The notes beneath the pieces were generated by a model. The model made no database searches. It had not been told where the DNA came from and worked only from the letters and a program-made list of their open reading frames with translations. Position numbers and translations under genes: made by a program. A stretch of DNA of 64,000 bases from an uncultured Lachnospiraceae bacterium. Its GTDB lineage: Bacteria > Bacillota > Clostridia > Lachnospirales > Lachnospiraceae. Below, one piece after another: positions 52,576 to 60,942 of the stretch. Where the stretch lies: the NCBI GenBank assembly GCA_947363565.1, contig CANAPP010000001.1, positions 1 to 64,000 on the forward strand, given 5' to 3'. How positions within the stretch are numbered: position 1 is the first letter of the stretch; each line of letters starts with the position of its first letter.

Positions 52576-53112
52576 TTAGAAACTCGGCGGGGTGCTTATC
52601 CAGATCAGGACTGCGCCGCCTGTGCCTGCTTCGATATAATGCTCTGAATGCGGGGTAAAATAAAAGGATTCCCCCTTTTTCGCCGTGTAGGTCTGCTTCC
52701 CGATGTGGATGCGGATATTCCCCCGGATGACATAGCCGAACTCCTCCCCCTCATGGGGGACATCGCGGTAGGTGCGTCCCTTCGGCTCTAAGGTAAGCCG
52801 GATAGGCTCCATCATGTTTTTCTGGGCGTTGGGGATGATCCACTCCGTCTTGCATCCAAGCTCCGGCTCGGTCTTTTCAAAATAATCCTCAAAGTGGAAG
52901 ACTACCTGCTCCTCTGTCTCCTCACTGAAAAATTCATTGATGGTGGTCCCGAGGCACTGGAGGATATCCATAAGTGTTGCGATGGAAGGAGAGGTAAGGT
53001 CCCGCTCAAGCTGTGAGATAAAGCCCTTGGAAAGCTCCGCCCGTCCGGCAAGTTCTTCCTGGGTAAGCCCTTTTTCTATGCGAAGCTGCTTTAATTTCTT
53101 TCCGATTTCCAT
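52576..53112 (-). CDS. XRE-cupin transcriptional regulator of polyamine operon
   Basis: The 178-residue protein has an N-terminal helix-turn-helix ([26 protein letters not shown]; about 5-60) of the XRE type and a C-terminal cupin domain (about 105-175) with [16 protein letters not shown] and [13 protein letters not shown], whose histidines could bind a metal or ligand. This fusion is common for regulators of polyamine or amino-acid transport such as PuuR. As first gene of the pot operon it probably controls its own operon in response to polyamines. The start at 53112 has GAGGA upstream; a longer frame to 53157 is not supported. Confidence 0.88.
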   Translation of the reverse strand: MEIGKKLKQLRIEKGLTQEELAGRAELSKGFISQLERDLTSPSIATLMDILQCLGTTINEFFSEETEEQVVFHFEDYFEKTEPELGCKTEWIIPNAQKNMMEPIRLTLEPKGRTYRDVPHEGEEFGYVIRGNIRIHIGKQTYTAKKGESFYFTPHSEHYIEAGTGGAVLIWISTPPSF

Positions 53113-53170
53113 TCTATCATCCTCTTCTTTTCTTTTTGTGACAGTAAAAATAAACAAAAAGTTTAGTGTT

Positions 53171-53198
53171 ATTATACATCCTGGATAAAAAAATGCAA
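53171..53198 (-). promoter_or_regulatory. Predicted promoter of the pot operon
   Basis: On the minus strand TTGCAT (53193-53198) and TATAAT (53171-53176) are 16 bases apart, leading into the XRE-cupin gene. Just upstream (53204-53215) is the perfect 12-base palindrome ATTTCGCGAAAT, a candidate operator lying between this promoter and the divergent gpr gene. Confidence 0.6.
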
Positions 53199-53265
53199 TA
53201 CATATTTCGCGAAATTTTGCAAAAACTAAGATTTAAATATGTTGATGAAACGAGAGGGCTTTTTG

Positions 53266-54240
53266 ATGATTGAAAAGTATAGCGTAAGAACTGACCTTGC
53301 ATTGGAGCAGAAGGAGAGATTTGAGTCGGACAATGTGGAAGTGCCGGGTGTCGTTTTGGAGGAAGACTATGACGAGGAGCGGGAGATCAGGATCACGACA
53401 GTGAAGATTGAGACGGAAAACGGTGCTAAGACTATGGGAAAGCCGGTAGGGACTTACATCACGATGGAGGCACCGAATATGGCAGTTCCGGACGAGGGTT
53501 ACCATGAGGAGATTTCCGGGGAGCTTTTAAAATATATGAAGCAGTTCGTCCGTCTTGAAAAGGAAGATTATTCGGTGTTGGTGGTAGGGCTTGGCAATCG
53601 GAAAGTGACGCCGGACGCGCTTGGCCCTTACGTGGTAGATAACTTGAATATCACCCGCCATATCGTCAAGGAGTACGGCAAATATGCTATGGGGGAGGAG
53701 CGCGCCCATTTGATCAGTGCCATCGTTCCCGGTGTCATGGGACAGACCGGCATGGAGACGGTGGAGATCATCCGGGGAATCGTTAAGGAGACAAAGCCGG
53801 ATATGATCATCGCCATCGATGCGCTGGCGGCGCGAAGCTCAAGGCGGCTTAACAGTACTATCCAGATCGCGGATACCGGCATCAACCCGGGGTCCGGCGT
53901 GGGCAACCACCGCAATGCCATCACCCGTGAGACTGTGGGGGCGCCGGTCATTGCTATAGGTGTGCCTACGGTAGTGGATGCTGCGACCATTGTCAATGAT
54001 ACGATGGAAAATTTGATCAAGGCGCTGGAAACTTCCGAGACGCTCCGGGGTGTCGGCGTGGTGATGCAAGGTTACAATGCGGCGGAAAAATACGAGCTGA
54101 TCAGGGAGCTTATCTCCCCGCACTTAAACGGCCTCTTTGTGACGCCCAAGGATATTGACGAGACCGTGAAGCGGATAAGCTATACGATATCCGAGTCCCT
54201 CAACATGCTTTTTTCCGAAGGACATGCACATAATCAGTAG
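53266..54240 (+). CDS. gpr: Germination protease GPR
   Basis: GPR breaks down small acid-soluble DNA-binding proteins when spores germinate. The 324-residue product aligns with family A25: YSVRTDLALEQKE at the start (the pro-segment and the autoprocessing area), ITTVKIETENGAK, VLVVGLGNRKVTPDALGP near residue 105, HLISAIVPGVMGQTGMET near residue 147, IAIDALAARSSRRLN near residue 183 with a conserved aspartate, and DTGINPGSGVGNHR near 203. The start at 53266 has GAGAGG 8 bases upstream and agrees with the family N-terminus; the frame from 53239 is less likely. It should be made in the forespore, but I could not make out a convincing sigma-G promoter. Confidence 0.94.
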   Translation: MIEKYSVRTDLALEQKERFESDNVEVPGVVLEEDYDEEREIRITTVKIETENGAKTMGKPVGTYITMEAPNMAVPDEGYHEEISGELLKYMKQFVRLEKEDYSVLVVGLGNRKVTPDALGPYVVDNLNITRHIVKEYGKYAMGEERAHLISAIVPGVMGQTGMETVEIIRGIVKETKPDMIIAIDALAARSSRRLNSTIQIADTGINPGSGVGNHRNAITRETVGAPVIAIGVPTVVDAATIVNDTMENLIKALETSETLRGVGVVMQGYNAAEKYELIRELISPHLNGLFVTPKDIDETVKRISYTISESLNMLFSEGHAHNQ

Positions 54241-54261
54241 AAGTGCATCATATGATACTAG

Positions 54262-54314
54262 GGATTCAAAGTCATACTATCCATGCCTGCATGAAAACGT
54301 ATGGCTTTGGATCC
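54262..54314 (+). other. Long hairpin between gpr and spoIIP
   Basis: GGATTCAAAGTCATAC (54262-54277) pairs over 16 bases with GTATGGCTTTGGATCC (54299-54314), with two G-T pairs, and the loop contains a small CATGC/GCATG stem. There is no T-tract behind it. It occupies half of the 107-base gap before spoIIP. Confidence 0.6.
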
Positions 54315-54347
54315 TGCAGAACATGAAAGCAAAAGTCGGGAGCGCGA

Positions 54348-55538
54348 ATGGTGAATCAGGGAAAGAAGATTAGTCAGATCTTATTAATTATTGTATTATG
54401 TGTATTTATTTTCTATATGGGAATACATATGGATATCGGTTTATCTGACGAGTCGCAGATGTATCTGAGCAGTTTTTTTCTGCGCCGTGCAGAGGAAACC
54501 TACCTTTCCGGTTTTTCCTATGCCTCGCAGGGGGGAGGGCCTCTGCCTGAGCAATGGGTGACAGAGTGTGCGGCAAAGCTTCTTCCGCTGGGAACTTACG
54601 TCTCGGAGACAGTCCCGTTTGATACCCAGGTAGAGGACAATGAGACTTACGAGATGATCCTGAAAAAACAGGCGGAGGATGAGAATGCCGTAGATGAGAA
54701 CGGTAATCTGATTGAACATAAGACAGCCCAAACGGAGGAAAAGCCGGTACCCGCACAGACGGCGGAGAAGGTGGATACATCTCTTGAAAAGCTTAAAGAT
54801 TTTGAGTATCTGGTCAGTCATTTTTATACGGTTGACGGAACTACTTCCGTTAGTGCGAAAGATCTTAATGCAAAGAAGCTTCTGGCAAAGGACATGAAGC
54901 TTGACAAAAAAAAGAAGGGGCCGAAGATACTGATCTACCATACCCATTCCCAGGAGGATTTTAAGGATTCCAAGAAGGGTGATCCCAGTACGACGATCAT
55001 GGGGATGGGTGCTTATCTTTCCGAACTGCTGAATAAGAAATACGGCATTGAGACGATACACCACGAAGGAGTGTACGACCTGATCGATGGGGAGATGGAC
55101 CGGAGCAAGGCGTACCAGCTTGCCGAAAAGCAGGTGTCGAAGATCCTGAAGGATAATCCGGGGATTGAAGTTGTCATTGACCTTCACCGGGACGGGGTGG
55201 GAAGCTCCACCCATCTGGTGACGGATATTGGCGGGAAGCAAACAGCGCAGATCATGTTTTTCAACGGTATGAGCCGCACGAAGGCCAACGGGGATATCGC
55301 CTATCTGCACAACCCGTACATAGAAGACAATCTGGCGTTTTCCCTGCAGATGCAGATAGCGGCAGCGAAGCTCTATCCGGGCTTCACGAGACATATTTAC
55401 CTGAAGAGCTACCGGTATAACCTTCATCTTAAACCGAAATCATTGCTGATCGAGGCGGGTGCCCAGACCAATACGGTGGCGGAGATGAGAAATGCCATGG
55501 AGGCACTGGCGAAGGTACTGGATGAGTGTGTGAATTAA
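54348..55538 (+). CDS. spoIIP: Stage II sporulation protein P
   Basis: SpoIIP is an amidase/endopeptidase that, with SpoIID and SpoIIM, thins the septal wall during engulfment. The 396-residue protein has a short cytoplasmic start, a membrane helix at about 7-28, a variable acidic exterior stretch, and the SpoIIP catalytic domain at about 195-390 with KILIYHTHSQEDF (zinc histidine), VIDLHRDGVGSS near residue 280, HIYLKSYRYNLHL and SLLIEAGAQTNTVAEM with the catalytic glutamate near residue 370. The gpr-spoIIP order is conserved in spore formers. GGGAG lies a few bases before the ATG. Confidence 0.95.
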   Translation: MVNQGKKISQILLIIVLCVFIFYMGIHMDIGLSDESQMYLSSFFLRRAEETYLSGFSYASQGGGPLPEQWVTECAAKLLPLGTYVSETVPFDTQVEDNETYEMILKKQAEDENAVDENGNLIEHKTAQTEEKPVPAQTAEKVDTSLEKLKDFEYLVSHFYTVDGTTSVSAKDLNAKKLLAKDMKLDKKKKGPKILIYHTHSQEDFKDSKKGDPSTTIMGMGAYLSELLNKKYGIETIHHEGVYDLIDGEMDRSKAYQLAEKQVSKILKDNPGIEVVIDLHRDGVGSSTHLVTDIGGKQTAQIMFFNGMSRTKANGDIAYLHNPYIEDNLAFSLQMQIAAAKLYPGFTRHIYLKSYRYNLHLKPKSLLIEAGAQTNTVAEMRNAMEALAKVLDECVN

Positions 55539-55610
55539 CCATCATCCGCTGCTGCCTGCAGCACCAGATACGGTCAGCACACGATATGGTGTGATTGCCG
55601 AAAAAAATAT

Positions 55611-55639
55611 TTGCCTAATACTAGATTTTGTGCTAGTAT
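55611..55639 (+). promoter_or_regulatory. Predicted promoter for parE with dyad in the spacer
   Basis: TTGCCT (55611-55616) and TAGTAT (55634-55639) are 17 bases apart with TGC before the -10 box. The spacer contains the perfect inverted repeat ATACTAG (55618-55624) and CTAGTAT (55633-55639), eight bases apart, which could be an operator. Confidence 0.6.
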
Positions 55640-55679
55640 AGTCGAAGTATGGATAAGTGCGTGAAAGGGTATGTGGGAA

Positions 55680-57602
55680 ATGGCGAAGAAAGATACATAT
55701 GATGCAGGCAGCATTGCGGTATTGGAGGGCTTAGAGGCGGTCAGGAAGCGCCCCGGCATGTATATAGGAAGTGTGTCCACGAAGGGGCTTAACCATCTGA
55801 TCTACGAGATTGTGGACAATGCGGTGGATGAGCATCTGGCGGGCTACTGCAGCGAGATACGTGTCACTCTGGAGAAGGATGGTTCGGCGACGGTTTCAGA
55901 TAACGGGCGGGGCGTGCCGGTAGACCTCCACGCTAAGGGGGTGTCTGCGGAGCGGGTAGTGTACACGACGCTCCATGCGGGAGGAAAGTTTGACGATTCT
56001 GCTTATAAGACAAGCGGAGGGCTTCACGGCGTGGGATCATCCGTTGTTAATGCACTGTCAGCCTATATGGACGTGCAGGTCAGCCTCGGAGGTGAGATCC
56101 ACCATGACCGCTACGAGCGGGGGATTCCGGTGATCGAGCTTGAGAACGGCCTTCTGCCGGTGATTGGGAAGACGAAAAAGACGGGGACGAAGATTAATTT
56201 CCTGCCCGATGACACCATTTTTGAAAAGACCAGGTTCCGGGCGGAGGAAGTCAAGAGCCGTATGCATGAGACGACCTATCTGAACCCGGAGCTTACGATC
56301 ATCTTTGAGGATCTGCGGGATGAGAAGAAGGAGCGGATCATCTATCACGAGCCGGACGGGATCCTGGGATTTATCAAGGATCTGAATACGAAGAAGGAGC
56401 CGGTGCACGATCCGGTGTATATTAAAGGGGAGGCAGAAGGGATTGAGGTGGAAGCCGCGTTCCAGTATGTGAATGAGTTCCATGAGAATGTCCTTGGCTT
56501 TTGCAACAACATCTATAACGGTGAGGGCGGGACACATCTGACAGGCTTTAAGACCACCTTTACGTCCGCCATCAATCAATATGCCAGGGAGCTTGGCATA
56601 TTGAAGGAAAAGGATGCCAATTTTACCGGGGCGGATGTGAGGAACGGCATGACGGCCATCATCTCTATCAAGCATCCTGACCCGAGGTTTGAAGGGCAGA
56701 CGAAGACGAAGCTTGATAATCCGGATGCGGCCAAGGCAGTCAGCAAGGTAACGGGAGAAGAGATTGTCCGTTATTTTGACCGGAATCTTGAGAATCTTAA
56801 GAAAGTGATCGGCTGTGCGGAGAAAGCGGCGAAGATCCGAAAGACAGAGGAGAAGGCGAAGACGAATCTTCTGACAAAACAGAAGTATTCCTTTGACAGC
56901 AACGGAAAGCTTGCCAACTGCGAGAGCCGGGACGCGAAGAAATGCGAGATATTCATCGTGGAGGGAGATTCTGCGGGCGGCTCGGCGAAGACAGCCAGAG
57001 ACCGGATGTACCAGGCGATCCTTCCCATCAGGGGAAAGATTTTGAATGTGGAAAAGGCAAGCATTGACAAAGTGCTGGCCAATGCGGAGATCAAGACCAT
57101 GATCAACGCTTTTGGCTGTGGATTTTCCGAAGGGTACGGCAATGATTTTGACATCAGTAAACTCCGCTATGACAAGATCATCATCATGGCAGATGCGGAT
57201 GTGGACGGCGCGCATATTTCCACGCTGCTCCTTACGTTGTTCTACCGGTTTATGCCGGAACTTATCTACGAGGGACATGTCTATATCGCCATGCCTCCGC
57301 TTTATAAAGCCATGCCGAAGAAAGGGGAGGAAGAGTATCTCTACGATGATAAGGCTCTTGAGCGGTACAGGAAGAGCCATGAAGGCCCGTTTACCCTGCA
57401 GAGGTATAAAGGACTCGGCGAGATGGATGCCGAACAGCTCTGGGATACGACGTTAAATCCCGAGACAAGGCTTCTCAAGCTCGTGGAAATCGAGGATGCA
57501 CGGATGGCGTCGAGTGTCACGGAGATGCTGATGGGGACGGAGGTTCCCCCGAGACGGACCTTTATCTATGAGAATGCGACAGAGGCGGAGCTGGATGTTT
57601 AG
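55680..57602 (+). CDS. parE: Type IIA topoisomerase subunit B (ParE-like)
   Basis: The 640-residue ATPase subunit has the GHKL domain (YDAGSIAVLEGLEAVRKRPG; EIVDNAVDEHLAG; TSGGLHGVGSSVVNALS), the transducer with the FEGQTKTKLDN switch motif near residue 342, and the Toprim domain with VEGDSAGGSAK near residue 428, MADADVDGAHI near residue 505 and QRYKGLGEMDAEQLW. Length suits both GyrB and ParE. I favour topoisomerase IV because the partner gene just downstream lacks a GyrA box and because gyrBA normally lies near dnaA. The ATG at 55680 has AAAGGG about 10 bases upstream; one at 55671 is too close to that site. Confidence 0.88.
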   Translation: MAKKDTYDAGSIAVLEGLEAVRKRPGMYIGSVSTKGLNHLIYEIVDNAVDEHLAGYCSEIRVTLEKDGSATVSDNGRGVPVDLHAKGVSAERVVYTTLHAGGKFDDSAYKTSGGLHGVGSSVVNALSAYMDVQVSLGGEIHHDRYERGIPVIELENGLLPVIGKTKKTGTKINFLPDDTIFEKTRFRAEEVKSRMHETTYLNPELTIIFEDLRDEKKERIIYHEPDGILGFIKDLNTKKEPVHDPVYIKGEAEGIEVEAAFQYVNEFHENVLGFCNNIYNGEGGTHLTGFKTTFTSAINQYARELGILKEKDANFTGADVRNGMTAIISIKHPDPRFEGQTKTKLDNPDAAKAVSKVTGEEIVRYFDRNLENLKKVIGCAEKAAKIRKTEEKAKTNLLTKQKYSFDSNGKLANCESRDAKKCEIFIVEGDSAGGSAKTARDRMYQAILPIRGKILNVEKASIDKVLANAEIKTMINAFGCGFSEGYGNDFDISKLRYDKIIIMADADVDGAHISTLLLTLFYRFMPELIYEGHVYIAMPPLYKAMPKKGEEEYLYDDKALERYRKSHEGPFTLQRYKGLGEMDAEQLWDTTLNPETRLLKLVEIEDARMASSVTEMLMGTEVPPRRTFIYENATEAELDV

Positions 57603-57657
57603 GTGTGTGAATATAATGGAAGCAAAGCTGGATATCTGGCGTTGAGGAGAGAAAAAA

Positions 57658-59898
57658 ATGCAGGATTCACAGATTATCAGAACCGAATATTCGGATGTGA
57701 TGAAAAAATCATATATTGATTACGCCATGAGCGTAATTATTGCCCGGGCGCTGCCGGATGTGCGGGACGGGCTTAAGCCGGTGCAGCGGCGTACCCTCTA
57801 CGATATGCATGAGCTCGGCATCCGGTATGACAAGCCTTACCGGAAGTGTGCCCGTATCGTAGGAGATACCATGGGTAAATACCATCCCCACGGGGACAGT
57901 TCCATCTATGAGGCGCTGGTGGTCATGGCCCAGGAATTTAAGAAGGGGATGATCCTGGTGGACGGCCACGGCAACTTCGGCTCCATCGAGGGAGACGGGG
58001 CGGCCGCCATGCGTTATACGGAGGCGCGTTTGGCAAAGATCACCCAGGATGCGTATCTTGCGGATCTTGACAAGGATATCATTAATTTCCTTCCCAATTT
58101 TGACGAGACGGAGAAAGAACCGGAGGTGCTGCCGGTCCGTGTTCCCAATCTCCTGGTAAACGGCGCGGAAGGAATCGCCGTCGGTATGGCAACCAGCATC
58201 CCGACCCATAATCTCTGCGAGGTCATTGACGCGGTTAAGGCGTACATGAAGAATGACGAGATCAGCACGAAGCAGCTTCTTAAGTATATCAAGGGGCCGG
58301 ATTTCCCTACGGGCGGGATTGTGGTGAATAAAGATGACCTTCTTAACATTTACGAGACCGGAACGGGAAAGATCAAGCTGCGGGGGAAGGTGGATACCGA
58401 GGAGCTGAAAGGCGGGAAAAAGCGCCTTGTAGTCTCTGAGATTCCTTATACGATGATCGGTGCCGGGATCGGGAAGTTTTTAAATGACGTCTGTGCCCTG
58501 GTGGAGACGAAAAAGACAACGGATATCGTGGACATTTCCAACATGTCGTCCAAAGAGGGCATACGGATCGTCATCGAGCTGAAAAAGGGTGCGGATGCGG
58601 AAAATCTTACTAATATGCTCTATAAGAAAACAAGGCTTGAGGACACTTTCGGCGTCAATATGCTGGCGGTGGCGAACGGACGGCCGGAGACTATGGGGCT
58701 TAAGAAGATCATCGAACACCATGTGGATTTCCAGTTTGAGCTGGCGACGAGAAAATATAAGACACTCCTTAGAAAAGAGCAGGATAAAAAGGAGATTCAG
58801 GAAGGGCTGATCAAAGCCTGCGATGTCATCGACCTGATCATCGAGATCCTGCGGGGCAGCCAGTCAGTGAAGGATGCGAAGGCGTGCCTGACTGCGGGGC
58901 GGACGGAAAATATTAAGTTCAAATCCGGCATTTCAAAGAAGATGGCGGCAATGCTCAGGTTTACGGACCGTCAGGCCCAGGCAATCTTAGATATGCGCCT
59001 TTATAAGCTTATCGGTCTTGAGATTGAGGCGCTGATGAAGGAACATGAGGAGACGCTGGCGAATATTTCAACGTATGAGGACATCCTGAACAATTATGAT
59101 TCCATGGCGGATGTGATCATCGCCGACCTTGACCGGATAAAGAAAGAGTACGGCAGGAAGCGCCGGACGGCGGTGGAGAACGCCGAAGAGGCTGTCTATG
59201 AGGAGAAGCGGATCGAGGAGCAGGAGATCGTCTTTCTGATGGACCGTTTCGGGTATGCCAAGACGGTGGATGCTGCCACCTATGAGCGCAATAAGGAAGC
59301 GGCCGGAGCGGAGAATAAATACATCTTAAGCTGCATGAATACCGGGAAGCTCTGTGTGTTCACGGATACCGGGAAGATGCATCAGATCAAGGTGACAGAC
59401 CTTCCCTTCGGAAAGTTCAGGGACAAGGGGCTTCCGATTGACAACGTGAGCAACTTCGACAGCACGAAGGAGCAGATCATCTACCTGTGCGATGCAGAGC
59501 AGCTTCGGTTCGCGAAGCTTCTTTTTGCCACCAGACAGGGGATGTTAAAGAAGGTGGAAGGAACGGAGTTCCAGGTGTTAAAACGCACGATCGCGGCGAC
59601 GAAGCTTTCGGAGGACGATGCGGTGATAGCGGTAGAGATCATCACCGATAATCTGGAGGTTGTGCTGCAGTCGAAGGGAGGATACTTTCTCAAATTCCCG
59701 GCCGGGGAAGTCCCGGAGAAGAAGAAGGGCGCCATCGGCGTGCGGGGGATGAAGTTTAAGAAAAAGGACGAGCTTATGCATGTTTATCTGATCGGGGAGG
59801 GAAGTGAGACAAAAGCGCCGTACGGTGATAAAGAGATAGATCTTGGACGCCTTAAGGCTGCAAAAAGGGACGGAACGGGTACTAAGCCCAGAGGATAA
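57658..59898 (+). CDS. parC: Type IIA topoisomerase subunit A (ParC-like)
   Basis: This DNA-cutting subunit of 746 residues has YAMSVIIARALPDVRDGLKPVQRR near the start, the quinolone-region motif GKYHPHGDSSIYEALV near residue 80 with an unchanged serine, the catalytic tyrosine in AAMRYTEARLAK near residue 121, the long coiled-coil arm (about 350-460), and a short beta-pinwheel C-terminal domain. The canonical GyrA box QRRGGKG is missing; only looser versions such as KKKGAIGVRGMKF are seen, and the length is nearer ParC than GyrA. Hence topoisomerase IV, which separates daughter chromosomes, is the better call. GAGGAGAG lies upstream; 55 bases separate it from parE. Confidence 0.86.
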   Translation: MQDSQIIRTEYSDVMKKSYIDYAMSVIIARALPDVRDGLKPVQRRTLYDMHELGIRYDKPYRKCARIVGDTMGKYHPHGDSSIYEALVVMAQEFKKGMILVDGHGNFGSIEGDGAAAMRYTEARLAKITQDAYLADLDKDIINFLPNFDETEKEPEVLPVRVPNLLVNGAEGIAVGMATSIPTHNLCEVIDAVKAYMKNDEISTKQLLKYIKGPDFPTGGIVVNKDDLLNIYETGTGKIKLRGKVDTEELKGGKKRLVVSEIPYTMIGAGIGKFLNDVCALVETKKTTDIVDISNMSSKEGIRIVIELKKGADAENLTNMLYKKTRLEDTFGVNMLAVANGRPETMGLKKIIEHHVDFQFELATRKYKTLLRKEQDKKEIQEGLIKACDVIDLIIEILRGSQSVKDAKACLTAGRTENIKFKSGISKKMAAMLRFTDRQAQAILDMRLYKLIGLEIEALMKEHEETLANISTYEDILNNYDSMADVIIADLDRIKKEYGRKRRTAVENAEEAVYEEKRIEEQEIVFLMDRFGYAKTVDAATYERNKEAAGAENKYILSCMNTGKLCVFTDTGKMHQIKVTDLPFGKFRDKGLPIDNVSNFDSTKEQIIYLCDAEQLRFAKLLFATRQGMLKKVEGTEFQVLKRTIAATKLSEDDAVIAVEIITDNLEVVLQSKGGYFLKFPAGEVPEKKKGAIGVRGMKFKKKDELMHVYLIGEGSETKAPYGDKEIDLGRLKAAKRDGTGTKPRG

Positions 59899-60021
59899 AA
59901 CGGTTATGTTACCATTTATAGCATTAACTATGATATTTTTGCAAAAGTAGTTGTTGAGATTGCTTTTTTTCTGTTATATCTATAAAATAAGGATAAGACA
60001 ATTAGAAATGGGGAGAACAAT

Positions 60022-60738
60022 ATGTTTCAAATCGTAGTTTTTGATGAGAGACGAAGCAGTGAGAGAACTAGGAAGATCTTGGAACAGTATGCTCATAAGA
60101 ACCAGATGTCTTTTCAGATTGAAACGATCTTTGAAGAACAGAAACTTTTGAAGTTTTTGGAGGAACATCAGGATTTGGATGTGGTTTTTCTTGATATCCG
60201 CATCGGAGAGGATGTAGACGGTATTGATGTTGCGAGGAAGATAAACATTCTGGCTCCGCGGGTAGCAATCGTATTCCTGACCGGATATACGGACTACGCA
60301 ACGGAAGTGTATGATGCAAGGCAGTTATATTTTGCAAAAAGAGAAGAATTGGGGCAGAGTCTTGTAGGTATTTTTTCCAGACTGCATTCCGAGACTGCAA
60401 GACGTAACAAGGGCTTTGTTCACATCCATGCGAAGGGGAAAGAACTCATTATCCGAGAAGAAGAGATTCTGTATATCGAGAGAAATGGGCGGACAACCCG
60501 GATACATTGCAGAAAAGATACGATAGACATCACAGAAAAATTGTCCGAGTTGGAGAAAAAACTGAATCCGGTTATCTTCGTACGCTGTCACAATAGCTTC
60601 ATCGTAAACTTTATGGCCGTGCGGGAATTTACCAGAACAGATTTTGTGCTGAATGACGAGAGTATTATCCCGATCAGCAGGTATAAGTTAAATGAGACAA
60701 GGGAACGGTTCTTTGTGTGGTCAAAGCAGTATATTTAG
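60022..60738 (+). CDS. Orphan LytTR-type response regulator
   Basis: The 238-residue protein has an N-terminal receiver domain (about 1-120) with the acidic pair FDERRSS, the phosphorylation site in VVFLDIRIGED near residue 57, the FLTGYTDYA switch threonine, and a lysine in YFAKREEL, and a C-terminal LytTR DNA-binding domain (about 135-238) with KELIIREEEILYIERNGR, LEKKLNPVIFVRCHNSFIVNF and the end segment IPISRYKLNETRERF. AgrA/ComE-like regulators of this kind normally sit by a histidine kinase. None is near, so its sensor must be coded elsewhere. It lies alone between parC and a lipoprotein gene and has its own terminator. GGGGAG precedes the start. Confidence 0.9.
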   Translation: MFQIVVFDERRSSERTRKILEQYAHKNQMSFQIETIFEEQKLLKFLEEHQDLDVVFLDIRIGEDVDGIDVARKINILAPRVAIVFLTGYTDYATEVYDARQLYFAKREELGQSLVGIFSRLHSETARRNKGFVHIHAKGKELIIREEEILYIERNGRTTRIHCRKDTIDITEKLSELEKKLNPVIFVRCHNSFIVNFMAVREFTRTDFVLNDESIIPISRYKLNETRERFFVWSKQYI

Positions 60739-60770
60739 ACTGGAAAAAACTGAATAATGGACATTCGGGA

Positions 60771-60808
60771 GGAGGAATCCATGGGCATGGATTTCTCCTT
60801 TGTTTTAT
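60771..60808 (+). terminator. Terminator after LytTR regulator
   Basis: GGAGGAATCCAT (60771-60782) pairs with ATGGATTTCTCC (60787-60798), one G-T pair, four-base loop, followed by TTTGTTTTATTT. The rest of the 204-base gap is AT-rich without a promoter I would trust. Confidence 0.75.
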
Positions 60809-60942
60809 TTAAAAATATTTAATTTTATTTTAAGTTTTTCTTTTTATACTGTTAACCGGTTGTGGAAAAAAGGGGGATGTGGTAAGGTAGAGTAGAAATT
60901 TTTACACAGGGTTTCAGGGAAGTATACGTAAGGAGGGACATG

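Noticed and set aside
53199..53265. Sigma-G promoter of gpr
   Set aside because: Forespore expression is expected, but no pair of boxes matches the consensus well enough to place it.
54441..55427. 328-residue minus-strand frame inside spoIIP
   Set aside because: Antisense shadow of spoIIP with no recognised motif or start signal.
56058..57380. 440-residue minus-strand frame inside parE
   Set aside because: It lies wholly within a well-conserved gene on the other strand, lacks a ribosome site and is rich in His, Leu and Arg as expected from antisense of such a gene.
55680..59898. gyrB-gyrA call for the topoisomerase pair
   Set aside because: The A subunit lacks the GyrA box and is short, and no dnaA, dnaN or recF lies nearby; ParE-ParC fits better, though biochemical proof is lacking.
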